Source of the DNA: CBDFKF01 sp965248765
Lineage (GTDB): Bacteria > Pseudomonadota > Alphaproteobacteria > VGEJ01
Direction: 5' to 3'
Length of the DNA: 64,000 bases
Assembly (NCBI GenBank): GCA_965248765.1
Contig: CBDFKF010000002.1
Location: 573,149 to 637,148, forward strand
Shown: piece by piece, positions 8,940 through 18,634 of the stretch
Layout: every line of letters starts with the position of its first letter
Numbering within the stretch: the first letter of the stretch is position 1
Made by a program: the position numbers and the translations under genes
The notes under the pieces: model-generated
The model's database searches: none
The model's input: the letters and a program-made list of their open reading frames with translations, nothing else
Told to the model about the DNA's origin: nothing

Positions 8940-9173
8940 CTAGTCCGACCCATCGCCGTCCGGCGGGTGCGAGGCCGCCGCCGCGGCCAGCTCGTCCGCG
9001 AGCTCGTGGTCGACCGGCTCCTCGCTCGGCAGCGCGTAGCGGCCCGTGAACCAGCGTGCGAGATCAACGTCCGCGCAGCGGCCGGAGCAGAATGGCCAAT
9101 AGCGCTCAACGGCGAGGCGGCTGTTGCACACGGCGCAGGACTTCTCGCGCGCCCGCTTGACCGGGCCGCTCAT
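8940..9173 (-). CDS. yacG: YacG, DNA gyrase inhibitor / zinc-binding protein
   Basis: 77 residues from MSGPVKRAREK. The zinc site CAVCNSR...PFCSGRCADVDLARW (Cys-x2-Cys and Cys-x3-Cys) is the YacG signature. In E. coli YacG binds GyrB and blocks DNA binding by gyrase. The acidic C-terminal tail is usual. The ATG overlaps the rng stop by 4 bases, and rng, maf and infA are the customary alphaproteobacterial neighbours. I reject the longer upstream frame as a shadow of rng. Confidence 0.93.
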   Translation of the reverse strand: MSGPVKRAREKSCAVCNSRLAVERYWPFCSGRCADVDLARWFTGRYALPSEEPVDHELADELAAAAASHPPDGDGSD

Positions 9174-10642
9174 ATGAGGTCGACCTCGAAGCCGCCACGC
9201 TCCATCGCCGGCCCGCTCAGCACCCCGACGGCACGGCCGATCCGACGCTCGAGCATCGCGAGCGACTCGCGGTCGGCTTCGAGCGCGCGCGCAAGCGCCG
9301 GTGCGGCGCGGATTCGCAAACCGGCGCTCGCGCCCGTCGCTGCCACGTACTCGGCATGGCGCAGAGTGCTCCGCACTGCCGCGACAAGCGTGGGCCGCCG
9401 TCCGGAGCCCTCGCAGTCGGGACAAGGCTCGGTCAGCCGCATCACCAGTGAGTCGCGGACGCGGGCGCGGGTCATCTCGAGGAGGCCGACCTCGGAGATC
9501 GGGCTGATCCGGCAGCGTGCCGCATCGCCCGCGGTCGCCGTGCGCAAGGCCGCCATCACCTGTTCGCGATCCTCCGGCGCCGCCATTCGAATGAAGTCGA
9601 TGACGATCAGCCCGCCGACAGAGCGCAACCGCAGCTGGCGGGCGATCTCGTGCGCCGCTTCGAGATTGACGCCGAGCACCGTCCGATCGTGGTCCCGTGT
9701 TTCCGGGCTCGAACCCGAATCCACATCGATCGCGGTCAGCGCCGTGGTCTCATCAATGGTGATCGCGCCGCCGGAGGGAAGCTGAATCAAGCGCTCGAGC
9801 GCGGTCTCGACGTCCTCCGCGACGCCCCCTTCTTCGAAGAGCGCGCCCGGGCCGCGGAAATGTTCGAGCCGGCGTTCAAGTCCGGGGTGCTGCTTGCGGC
9901 AGTAGTCGCGCGCGACGAGAAAGCCCTCTGCCGAGTCGATGCGGATGCGTTCGGTATCGCCAGTCACGAAGTCACGCAGCGCGCGCTCGATCGGATCGCC
10001 TTCGCTCAAGAGACATGCCGGAGCGGTAGCATCCGCTTGGCTCGCCGACAAACTCTTCCAGGCCGATGCCAGCCGCTGTGCGTCCTGGCGCAACTCTTCC
10101 GCGTCGGCCCCCTCGGCCGCCGTGCGCACGATGAAGCGGCCATCAGTGATGCCCTCGGCGGCGCGCGCTGCCTCAACCGCCTCCGTCAGACGCGCACGTT
10201 CGGCCTCATCGCCAAGCCGGCGTGAGACGACGATGCCGGATTGATCCGGTGCGTAGACCAGCAAGCGGCCGGGCAGCGTGATCTTGCCCGTGAGCGCAGC
10301 ACCCTTGTTAGCCAAAGCATCCCGGGTGACCTGCACGAGCACGGCCTCGCCCTCGTCGACGAGCTCGCTGATCGGCGGCGTCTCGGCGCTGTTGTCGGCT
10401 TGATCACCGCCACCGAGGTGAACCGCTTCGCGCGCGCCGAGGAACCCGTCGCGGCCCGTCCCGATGTCGACGAAGGCGGCTTGTATCGATGGTACGACGC
10501 GGCCGATGCGGCCAAGGTAGACATTGCCGACCAGCGAGCCGCCGGCCGTCGGCTCGATAGCGAGCTCGACCAATCGGCCCTCCTCGGTGCGGGCGATCCG
10601 CACCTCGCCGATGCCAACGTTGATCAAGAGCTCGGCAGTCAT
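9170..10642 (-). CDS. rng: ribonuclease E/G (RNase G-type)
   Basis: 490 residues from MTAELLINVGIGEVRIA. An S1 RNA-binding domain lies at about residues 35-125 (VGNVYLGRIGRVVPSIQAAF). The catalytic DNase I-like domain has both metal-binding Asp motifs, TIDETTALTAIDVDSG and GGLIVIDFIRM. A zinc-link cysteine pair follows (EPCPDCEGSGRRPT). It lacks the long C-terminal degradosome scaffold, so it is RNase G-sized. It processes 16S rRNA 5' ends and degrades mRNA. The ATG overlaps the maf stop by 4 bases. Confidence 0.95.
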   Translation of the reverse strand: MTAELLINVGIGEVRIARTEEGRLVELAIEPTAGGSLVGNVYLGRIGRVVPSIQAAFVDIGTGRDGFLGAREAVHLGGGDQADNSAETPPISELVDEGEAVLVQVTRDALANKGAALTGKITLPGRLLVYAPDQSGIVVSRRLGDEAERARLTEAVEAARAAEGITDGRFIVRTAAEGADAEELRQDAQRLASAWKSLSASQADATAPACLLSEGDPIERALRDFVTGDTERIRIDSAEGFLVARDYCRKQHPGLERRLEHFRGPGALFEEGGVAEDVETALERLIQLPSGGAITIDETTALTAIDVDSGSSPETRDHDRTVLGVNLEAAHEIARQLRLRSVGGLIVIDFIRMAAPEDREQVMAALRTATAGDAARCRISPISEVGLLEMTRARVRDSLVMRLTEPCPDCEGSGRRPTLVAAVRSTLRHAEYVAATGASAGLRIRAAPALARALEADRESLAMLERRIGRAVGVLSGPAMERGGFEVDLI

Positions 10643-11280
10643 GGCCGCAGCGCCGCCAAACGCAAGTCGGCTGGCTCCGGCATCGCCCGGCGGTGAACCG
10701 GGAAGCCGATTCCATCGAGCAGATTCACGGTCTCGTAAAGCGGCAGGCCGACGATGTTGGTGTAAGAGCCGTTGATGCGCCGGACCCAAGCCGCCGCTCG
10801 ACCCTGGATGGCGTAGCCACCGGCCTTGCCGCGCCACTCGTCGCTCGCGATGTAGTCCCGAATGTCGGCCTCGCCGAGACGTTTCAGATGGACGATCGTC
10901 GTGACCAACCGGTGCCGGCAAGGGCCGCCGGGCGCCACGACGGCGACGCCGGTGTGGACGCGGTGGCGGCGCCCCGACAGTGTCTCGAGACAGCGCTGCG
11001 CGCCCATCGCATCAGCAGGCTTGGGCAGGACCCGTCGACCACAGGCGACGACGGTATCGGCGGCCAACACGACGGCGTTGTCGTGGGTGCCGCCGATTCG
11101 TTGCGCCTTGGCCATCGCCAGTCGCTCTGCCATAGCTGCCGGCAGTTCCCCAGCCAACGCCGCTTCGTCGACGTCGGCCGCCACAACTTGGTCGGGGTTA
11201 AGGCCGATCTGCTGGAGAAGCGCCAGGCGCCGGGGTGATGCCGATGCCAGGATGAGCCGCGGTGTCGACGCGGCCGCCAC
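10639..11280 (-). CDS. maf: Maf-family nucleoside triphosphate pyrophosphatase
   Basis: 213 residues. The N-terminal signature LILASASPRRLALLQQIGL is the nucleotide-binding motif of Maf proteins, and AADTVV carries the catalytic Asp. The Maf family hydrolyses non-canonical or modified NTPs (7-methyl-GTP, dTTP/UTP) as a housecleaning activity. It lies between infA and rng with a 4-base overlap to rng, the conserved alphaproteobacterial arrangement. The C-terminal 20 residues (HRRAMPEPADLRLAALRP) extend a little past the usual family end. Confidence 0.95.
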   Translation of the reverse strand: MAAASTPRLILASASPRRLALLQQIGLNPDQVVAADVDEAALAGELPAAMAERLAMAKAQRIGGTHDNAVVLAADTVVACGRRVLPKPADAMGAQRCLETLSGRRHRVHTGVAVVAPGGPCRHRLVTTIVHLKRLGEADIRDYIASDEWRGKAGGYAIQGRAAAWVRRINGSYTNIVGLPLYETVNLLDGIGFPVHRRAMPEPADLRLAALRP

Positions 11281-11288
11281 TGCACTGC

Positions 11289-11507
11289 CTATTTGAAACG
11301 GAAGGTGATCCGGCCCTTGGTCAGATCATATGGTGTCATCTCGACGAGGACCTTGTCGCCGGTGAGCACCCGAATCCGGTTCTTACGCATCTTGCCGGAG
11401 GTGTGCGCAAGCAGCTCATGCTCGTTTTCGAGGACGACGCGAAACATTGCGTTCGGTAGTAACTCCTTCACCGTGCCCGGAAATTCGAGAAGTTCTTCTT
11501 TGGCCAT
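11289..11507 (-). CDS. infA: translation initiation factor IF-1
   Basis: 72 residues, the family's standard length: MAKEELLEFPGTVKELLPNA through KGRITFRFK, a single S1/OB-fold domain with the conserved NRIRVLTGDKV segment. IF-1 binds the 30S A site together with IF-2 and IF-3. It is 8 bases upstream of maf. A 56-base spacer separates it from the phosphatase gene before it, so infA may have its own promoter there, although I see no strong consensus. Confidence 0.98.
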   Translation of the reverse strand: MAKEELLEFPGTVKELLPNAMFRVVLENEHELLAHTSGKMRKNRIRVLTGDKVLVEMTPYDLTKGRITFRFK

Positions 11508-11563
11508 TGGCTCTCCACGGTTGGTTGATGATCGTGGGAAGATGCGCGTGGAAGGCGCCTAAA

Positions 11564-12049
11564 TCAAGGCTCTTGCGGCCACAGCGCCGGCCATTCGGGT
11601 CGATCGGGCAGGCGCGGCGGGGCATCAGCGGCAAACTCGTGGAGGATGCGCCGGGCCAGGGTGTCACGCACCTGGCGGAAGGCATTGAGGATGGTATCGC
11701 GGTTACCCTGCACCGCGGTGGCATCAAAGGTGTGCCAGAACGCGAGATCGCAAGCCGAGGTCCGCGTTAGCTCCACCGCGCTGTGCTGGGCCTCGGGTGA
11801 AAGCGAGATGACCAAATCGAAGGACGTGTCGACGAGCTCGTCAAACGTCTTGGGCTGGTGGCCGTAGATATCGATGCCGATCTCCGCCATGACCGCGACG
11901 GCAAAGCCAAACATCTCGCCCTGGCGCACGCCGACCGAATCGACATACACGCGGTCGCCGTAAAGCTGTTTCATGATTCCCTCGGCCATCGGCGAGCGTG
12001 CCGCGTTGAACGTGCAGGCGAACAGAACACTCCCCGGCAATACCGCCAT
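11564..12049 (-). CDS. low-molecular-weight protein-tyrosine-phosphatase-like / arsenate-reductase-fold protein
   Basis: 161 residues. The P-loop CTFNAARSPMAEG (Cys-x5-Arg-Ser) near residue 12 is the low-molecular-weight phosphatase signature. The fold is shared with ArsC-type arsenate reductases. Position between UPF0262 and infA is conserved in Alphaproteobacteria, and the gene is a housekeeping paralogue rather than part of an arsenic operon. It starts 2 bases after the UPF0262 stop. Whether it acts on phosphotyrosine or arsenate cannot be decided from the sequence. Confidence 0.85.
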   Translation of the reverse strand: MAVLPGSVLFACTFNAARSPMAEGIMKQLYGDRVYVDSVGVRQGEMFGFAVAVMAEIGIDIYGHQPKTFDELVDTSFDLVISLSPEAQHSAVELTRTSACDLAFWHTFDATAVQGNRDTILNAFRQVRDTLARRILHEFAADAPPRLPDRPEWPALWPQEP

Positions 12050-12051
12050 CG

Positions 12052-12531
12052 TCAGCCCCGGATGTGCAGGACGCAGATCAGGGTGAACAGACGGCGCGCG
12101 GTGCCGAAGTCCATTTCGATCTTGCCGTCCAACCGCTCCTGCAATAACTCCGAGCCTTGGTCATGGATACCGCGGCGCGCCATATCGATGGTCTCGATGC
12201 GCGAGGGGGTGGCCGTCTTGATCGCCTGGAAATAGCTCTCGCAGATCATGAAGTACTCGCGGACGACGTCGCGAAACGGCGTCAGTGCCAGCGTCACCGT
12301 CTGCATTGGCGAATCGTCCTCGGCGCGGATGTCGAACAGAAGCCGGTTCTCCTCGATGCTGAGGTGCAGGCTGAATACACCGGCATCGATGCCAGCCGGG
12401 GTGAACTCGTTGCCCTCCAGGAGATCGAAGATAGCGACGCGCCGCTCCTGCTCGACATCAGGACCGCGCCGCACGACCGTGCGCTCATCGAGCGTCAGTT
12501 TGACAATGCGCCCGGTCGCAGGCTTCGACAC
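12052..12531 (-). CDS. UPF0262 family protein
   Basis: 159 residues. Family landmarks include GIDAGVFSLHLSIEENRLLF, LTPFRDVVREYFMICESYF and ARRGIHDQGSELLQERL. This is an alphaproteobacteria-restricted conserved family of unknown function, always found between hisD and the phosphatase-like gene, as here. It begins 6 bases after the hisD stop and is followed 2 bases later by the phosphatase gene. No signal peptide or membrane segment. Confidence 0.9.
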   Translation of the reverse strand: MSKPATGRIVKLTLDERTVVRRGPDVEQERRVAIFDLLEGNEFTPAGIDAGVFSLHLSIEENRLLFDIRAEDDSPMQTVTLALTPFRDVVREYFMICESYFQAIKTATPSRIETIDMARRGIHDQGSELLQERLDGKIEMDFGTARRLFTLICVLHIRG

Positions 12532-12537
12532 GGGCCT

Positions 12538-13833
12538 TCAGGCGGAGGTGCTGCGGAGCCGGATCCGTACCGACTCGGCATGGGCGGCCAGTCCCTCGGC
12601 GTCGGCCAGCGTGACGGCGGTTGGGCCGATGCGCGCCAGGCCATCGGCATTGCACCGCACAATCGAGGTGCGCTTCATGAAATCGAGGACCGACAGACCC
12701 GAGGAAAAACGCGCGCTCCGTCCCGTCGGCAACACATGATTGGTGCCGGCCACATAGTCGCCGATGGCCTCCGGAGTGTGACGGCCGAGGAAAACGGCGC
12801 CGGCGTTGCGCACCTCGGCGTCTAACGCTAACGCATCGGCATCCTCGAGCGCGAGCTCGAGGTGCTCGGGCGCGATTCGATCGATTAGCGCCGGCGCCTC
12901 GCTCAGCGCCTCGATACAGATGACCGCGCCGTGGTCGCGCCAGCTCGCAGCCGCGATATCGTTCCGCTCGAGCGCGACGAGACGCTTCTCCACGGCCGCC
13001 TCGACGCGGTCGGCGAAGGAGCGATCATCGGTGATCAGCATCGCCCGCGCCGCGACGTCGTGCTCTGCCTGGGACAGCAGATCGGCCGCGATCCAGTCGG
13101 CGTCGTTGCGGCCGTCGGCGACCACCAGGATCTCCGATGGCCCAGCGATGAGATCGATACCCACGGTCCCGTAGACCTGTCGTTTGGCCGCGGCGACGTA
13201 CGCGTTGCCGGGTCCGACGATCTTGTCCACCGCCGCGATCATCTCGGTCCCGTAGGCGAGGGCAGCGACCGCCTGGGCCCCACCGACGCGATAGATCTCG
13301 GTGATACCGGCAAGATGTGCGGCGGCGAGCACGACCGGGTTTGGGCGCGGGACGACCATGGCGATGCGCACAACACCGGCCACCCGCGCGGGCACGGCGT
13401 TCATCAGAACCGAGCTCGGATACGCGGCTGTGCCACCGGGCACGTAGATGCCGACCGCGGCAAGTGCTGTCCACCGCGTGCCGAGTTCCACGCCGGCGGC
13501 ATCGATGTAGCGATCGTCGCTCGGCACCTGGCGGCGATGATGCGCCGTGATCCGCTCGGCCGCATGCTCGAGCGCGCTTGCTACCTCCGGTGCGACGGAC
13601 CCGGCGGCCGCGGCGATTTCGTCTGCCCCGACTCGCAGCTGGTCGGGGCGCACCGGAGACCCGTCGAAGCGCTCTTCGTAGCTGCAAACGGCCTTATCGC
13701 CATCGCTGCGCACCGTCGCCAGAATCTCGGCGACGACACCATCGACGTCCTCGCCGTTTGCGCGTTTGGCGCCGACGAGCTGCTCGAACCCGGCGGCGAA
13801 GTCGGCATCGCGTATGTCGAGCCTACGCGCCAT
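12538..13833 (-). CDS. hisD: histidinol dehydrogenase
   Basis: 431 residues, normal for the family. Motifs: YVPGGTAAYPSSVLMNAVPA, VGGAQAVAALAYGT, IVGPGNAYVAAAK, IAGPSEILVVAD, and IAPEHLEL, which contributes the catalytic/zinc His. It catalyses the last two steps of histidine synthesis, histidinol to histidine with two NAD+. Its start overlaps the hisG stop by 11 bases. Confidence 0.97.
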   Translation of the reverse strand: MARRLDIRDADFAAGFEQLVGAKRANGEDVDGVVAEILATVRSDGDKAVCSYEERFDGSPVRPDQLRVGADEIAAAAGSVAPEVASALEHAAERITAHHRRQVPSDDRYIDAAGVELGTRWTALAAVGIYVPGGTAAYPSSVLMNAVPARVAGVVRIAMVVPRPNPVVLAAAHLAGITEIYRVGGAQAVAALAYGTEMIAAVDKIVGPGNAYVAAAKRQVYGTVGIDLIAGPSEILVVADGRNDADWIAADLLSQAEHDVAARAMLITDDRSFADRVEAAVEKRLVALERNDIAAASWRDHGAVICIEALSEAPALIDRIAPEHLELALEDADALALDAEVRNAGAVFLGRHTPEAIGDYVAGTNHVLPTGRSARFSSGLSVLDFMKRTSIVRCNADGLARIGPTAVTLADAEGLAAHAESVRIRLRSTSA

Positions 13834-14515
13834 TCACCGCCTCCCGGAAGCGCTCGATCCAGCCATGCAGCGCGACCGTTCGGATCTTGAGGGCGGTGCG
13901 GTTGGCGATCAGCCGCGAGGTCACCTCGGCAATCCGTTCGACCTCGACCAGACCATTGGCCTTGAGCGTGACACCGGTGTTGACGAGGTCGACAATGCGC
14001 CGGCACAACCCCAGAGCAGGCGCCAGCTCCATCGCGCCGTGGAGCTTGATGCACTCGGCCTGGACGCCACGGGCGGCGAAATGGCGGCGCGTGAGCGCCG
14101 GGTATTTGGTGGCGATGCGCACGTGGCTCCACCGCGACGGATCGTCCTCTGCCACCATCGCTGCCGGTTCGGCGACGGCGAGGTGACAACGGCCGATACC
14201 AAGGTCGAGCGGGGCGTAGACCTCGGAGTAGTCGAACTCCATCAACACATCGTTGCCGGCAATCCCGAGCTGAGCACCACCGAACGCGACGAAGGTCGCC
14301 ACATCGAAGCTGCGAACCCGCACCAGGCTCACCTCGTCGACGTTCGTGCGAAAGCGAAGCTTGCGGGAGTCCGGGTCCTCGAACGCCGGCTCGGGCTCAA
14401 TCCCGGCGCGACGAATGAGGGGGAGCGCCTCCGCCAGGATGCGACCCGCGGGCACCGCGAGCACCAGCGGTTCGTCAGATCGCACTGCGCTTCTCCCGGC
14501 TGGCCGGTGCCTCAC
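13823..14515 (-). CDS. hisG: ATP phosphoribosyltransferase catalytic subunit, short form
   Basis: About 220-230 residues: LVLAVPAGRILAEALPLI, GAQLGIAGNDVLMEF, and the PRPP-binding region LGLCRRIVDLVNTGVTLKANGL. The C-terminal regulatory domain of long HisG is absent, so by family knowledge it should need HisZ as partner; hisZ is not in this window. A GTG near 14485 (VRSDEPLVLAV) is a more likely start than the annotated upstream ATG, because the extra residues are not conserved-looking. It catalyses the first committed step of histidine synthesis. Confidence 0.93.
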   Translation of the reverse strand: MRHRPAGRSAVRSDEPLVLAVPAGRILAEALPLIRRAGIEPEPAFEDPDSRKLRFRTNVDEVSLVRVRSFDVATFVAFGGAQLGIAGNDVLMEFDYSEVYAPLDLGIGRCHLAVAEPAAMVAEDDPSRWSHVRIATKYPALTRRHFAARGVQAECIKLHGAMELAPALGLCRRIVDLVNTGVTLKANGLVEVERIAEVTSRLIANRTALKIRTVALHGWIERFREAVNGA

Positions 14516-14554
14516 CCCTGCGTGCGACCGCCACCGGGCGGCACCGGGATCGGC

Positions 14555-15037
14555 TCACTCGTCCTCGTTGATTGCGTGGGACGGCCGGCTTCGGGTCTCC
14601 CACGCTTCGCCGAGGTCGCTAAGTTGGCATTCAATGCACTCGGCCTCAAGCCTCACTGTGGCACCGCCCGCGAAGACGAGGTGGACGATTGCGCCGCCGT
14701 CCTCGACCGGATCCGCCGTGATCGCCAGAAGATCGAGCACTTGTTTTCGGTTGTCCTGCGCAAGGTTGAGCGTCTGCGCCGCAAGCACCCCCTCAAAATG
14801 TACGCCGCAGCGGATGCGTTCACCTCGTGCCGGCGCCGGCTCGTCCTCTCGCTCCCAGCGGAAACGGTTGAAGATGGCGGCAAAGCGATGCTGGCCAGGC
14901 ATGTACGACATATCTTCGAGCCGCACCACGGCGTCCTGGAGACAGGCCGAAATGACGGCGAGGTCGTCGACGTCCTCCGCCCGCAGCCGCAGCGACTTCC
15001 CCTTCGCGAGCGGAGCACGTAGCGATCGGCGCGCCAT
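14555..15037 (-). CDS. DUF2948 family protein
   Basis: 160 residues. Typical features are LRLRAEDVDDLAVISACLQD, MSYMPGQHRFAAIFNRFRWE, and AITADPVEDGGAIVHLVFAGG with a terminal ECQLSDLGEAW. It is a conserved alphaproteobacterial protein of unknown function that sits between murA and hisG/hisD. It starts 3 bases after the murA stop. No signal peptide or helix. Confidence 0.88.
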   Translation of the reverse strand: MARRSLRAPLAKGKSLRLRAEDVDDLAVISACLQDAVVRLEDMSYMPGQHRFAAIFNRFRWEREDEPAPARGERIRCGVHFEGVLAAQTLNLAQDNRKQVLDLLAITADPVEDGGAIVHLVFAGGATVRLEAECIECQLSDLGEAWETRSRPSHAINEDE

Positions 15038-15040
15038 CGC

Positions 15041-16327
<1,287 letters not shown>

Positions 16328-16384
16328 CGCCTTCGTCTCGCTAGTGCTGCCGTCCGCCGCTGTGCTCGAACCGCAGCGGCGGGT

Positions 16385-16570
16385 TCAATCGTTGGGCTCA
16401 GAACGCGGCGACTCTCGCTTGTCATCGAGGGCACGCGCGCGCTCCTTGCGGCGCCTGAGGTTGCTCCGCAGCGCCACGCTCAAGCGTTCATCCCGCCGTT
16501 GCCGTTCGGCGGCTGTCCGCTCGGTCTTCGCGCTACCCTCTTCACGGCTCGCCACGGCCCAAGGTGGCAA
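16385..16570 (-). CDS. small basic alphaproteobacterial protein, conserved hypothetical
   Basis: 61 residues, Arg-rich, with core RRDERLSVALRSNLRRRKERARA. Short proteins with an 'ERLAxALRxNLxRRKxQAR' core are widespread in Alphaproteobacteria and are often encoded just upstream of murA, which is why I keep it. The function is unknown; the basic amphipathic helix could bind nucleic acid. The exact start is uncertain. Confidence 0.5.
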   Translation of the reverse strand: MPPWAVASREEGSAKTERTAAERQRRDERLSVALRSNLRRRKERARALDDKRESPRSEPND

Positions 16571-16659
16571 GCGCCCACCGGATGGTCAAGGGGGCGGCCA
16601 AGACCGAGCGGGCGTTGCGCACGGCTTTCGGCCTATGGCAAGGTGGCCGCGCGCCGATC

Positions 16660-16734
<75 letters not shown>

Positions 16735-17065
16735 CCTTTACCGCAGAAAACCGCCATTTCTTGATTCGGCCGGCGATAGCCATTCGGCATATTCCGGCAG
16801 AACGCGGCACGAACGTGCAAGGCGAGCCGGGAAATATCCGGGCAGTTTGTTCAGGGGGTGTTCGCGCGCTAGGACTCGCCGCTCCCGACATCGCGCCGGC
16901 GACGCTCGCTGCGCCGATCCAGGACGATGACGGGGGAAATCGACATCTGGCGCGCGGGTGGCCGCTCGGTATTGGATGCCGCGACCTCGACGGGCAGCGC
17001 GGCTGGATGCGCATTCTCGCACGGCCGCGTCCCGATCAGCATGAGGTGTCCTGCAACCACGCCGA
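16735..17065. other. intergenic region between tRNA-Thr and the SLAM gene
   Basis: No supportable gene. Contains, at 16926-16953, one copy of an imperfect direct repeat whose other copy lies at 20248-20274, so that the two copies flank the SLAM/lipoprotein pair. Confidence 0.4.
16926..16953 (+). repeat. imperfect direct repeat, left copy
   Basis: Starts GATGACGGGGGAAATCGACA and ends CATCTGGCGC. It matches 20248-20274 with one substitution and one deleted base over about 28 positions. Flanking sequences differ. It may be a recombination scar, the end of an element that carried the SLAM genes, or a shared regulatory motif. Confidence 0.5.
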
Positions 17066-18529
17066 TCAGAAGCGACGGCGAAGCATGATCTCGGCCCGGC
17101 TGCGCCGATATTCGTGAAGCGCGATGTTCGAGGCCCGGCGCTCATGGACCAGCGACAGCATGGGCGTGAAGCCCTGGTATTCGACGCCCCGGTTGTAGGC
17201 CGTGAGACGCGAGACGTGGAGCCGGTCCGTCCGGGGATCGGGATGCAGGCGGGGCTTCGCCCGGTCGTAATCGGTGAAGTGAACCTGATGGGAAATGTCC
17301 AATCCGAAGCCGCTTAGTCCCAATATTCGGGGCAGATCGACTGCCGCAGAGGTGCTCGCCCACAGGCTGTCGTAGCCCTCGGTGGGGCTTTCGGTCCGTG
17401 CGCGGCGCCAGCCGCCGCGGGCGCCGAGCTTGACCGCCGGGGTCGCACGAAAGGTCGCGTGCAGTTCGGCATCGAAGCGAGGGCCGTCAAACCGCGTTTG
17501 CGTCCGGTGGGTCTGCCGCATGGCTCCGAGACGCCCTCCGAGCCACAGGCGGTTGCCGAACAGGCGTCCGCCCTCGAGGCGCAGACCAAGGCCGTCGCCG
17601 AAGATGCTGCCGGCCGACCAGCGCCGGCTCGCCTGGGCCAGCAGGCTGACATCGCCGCGCCGGTAGAGCAACCGCGGGCCGCCGTGAAGCGACAGCGTCA
17701 TGTCGTCGAAGCGCCGGCCGCCGTATTCGCGCCGGTAGAGCGCGGCGCCGAGCCGCAGCCGGCCCGCGGTCGCGGCGAACGGCCGGAGCGTGATCGCGTG
17801 CTGGTACTCGGCCGACCCGGAGACGATCAGGCCGACGCCCGAGGAGGCGCGCGCGTCCTCGTTGAGCTGGAACGGCAGGCCGAAAATCTCGACGATCCTG
17901 GCTTCGGTCGCCGCATTGACGTTGGTGTCGGGCGCCACGGCAAGCGCGACGGAGGCCGAGAGACGCTTCCGGGCGCGGATCGCGGTGAGAAAGCGGTTGA
18001 TGTTCGAGACCACAACCCGCGGCAGGCCGCCCCCCAGCACGCGGCTGAAGTGGCGCGCCGCGGCGTCGCAATCATCGCCCAGAAGCTGGCCCAGGATATC
18101 GCTCGCGGGTTCGCGGCAGCGGCCGCGCTCGAACAGCACCCGGGCGAGCTCGAGCCGCGGCCGGGGCAGCCCCGGGCGGTCTGCCAGCATTTGTCGAAAG
18201 GCAGCCGCCGCCTCGTCCAGGAGGCTCAGGCGCGCCTCCTCGGTCCAGGGGCCGCCGCCAGGCGGCGCCGGACCCAGCGCGGCGGTGAGGGCCGCTATGC
18301 CGAGCACGAACCGGGCATCGGGATCGTCGGGATCGGTGGCGACCGCCCGCCGCAGGAGAACCAGGGCTCCGGCGACGTCCCCGCCGGCGAGCAGGCGCCT
18401 CGCGTCGTCGACGGAAGGGGGCGCGTGCGCGCCGGCGCAGAGGGCGGGGCCGGAGAGGACGGCGAAGACCACGAGCGCCCAGGCAAGGAGAGCCGCCGCC
18501 CGCGCCCCTCCTCGAGCGAAGCGCGTCAT
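17066..18529 (-). CDS. SLAM-type outer-membrane protein (TPR + DUF560 beta-barrel)
   Basis: 487 residues. A signal peptide (AALLAWALVVFAVLSGPALC) comes first. Residues about 38-185 are alpha-helical TPR-like repeats (LLAGGDVAGALVLLRRAVAT, DDPDARFVLG, PRPRLELARVLFERGRC). Residues about 190-487 are a predicted beta-barrel with alternating aromatic strands (VAPDTNVNAATE, YEYGG-like strands, SNIALHEYRRSRAEIMLRRRF) ending in Phe, as outer-membrane proteins do. This layout is that of the Slam/DUF560 family, which moves lipoproteins to the outer leaflet of the outer membrane. The gene just upstream encodes a plausible cargo lipoprotein. It is on the same strand, 105 bases downstream. Confidence 0.82.
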   Translation of the reverse strand: MTRFARGGARAAALLAWALVVFAVLSGPALCAGAHAPPSVDDARRLLAGGDVAGALVLLRRAVATDPDDPDARFVLGIAALTAALGPAPPGGGPWTEEARLSLLDEAAAAFRQMLADRPGLPRPRLELARVLFERGRCREPASDILGQLLGDDCDAAARHFSRVLGGGLPRVVVSNINRFLTAIRARKRLSASVALAVAPDTNVNAATEARIVEIFGLPFQLNEDARASSGVGLIVSGSAEYQHAITLRPFAATAGRLRLGAALYRREYGGRRFDDMTLSLHGGPRLLYRRGDVSLLAQASRRWSAGSIFGDGLGLRLEGGRLFGNRLWLGGRLGAMRQTHRTQTRFDGPRFDAELHATFRATPAVKLGARGGWRRARTESPTEGYDSLWASTSAAVDLPRILGLSGFGLDISHQVHFTDYDRAKPRLHPDPRTDRLHVSRLTAYNRGVEYQGFTPMLSLVHERRASNIALHEYRRSRAEIMLRRRF

Positions 18530-18634
18530 CCTGTAGGCGGCCGCCCCATCGCCGAGCGCCGCCGCGATGCGGCGCTCGGATGGCCTCGGGCCCGGAGCGT
18601 TCGAGCGGTCAACCTCCGGCGCCAGCCACCGGAA

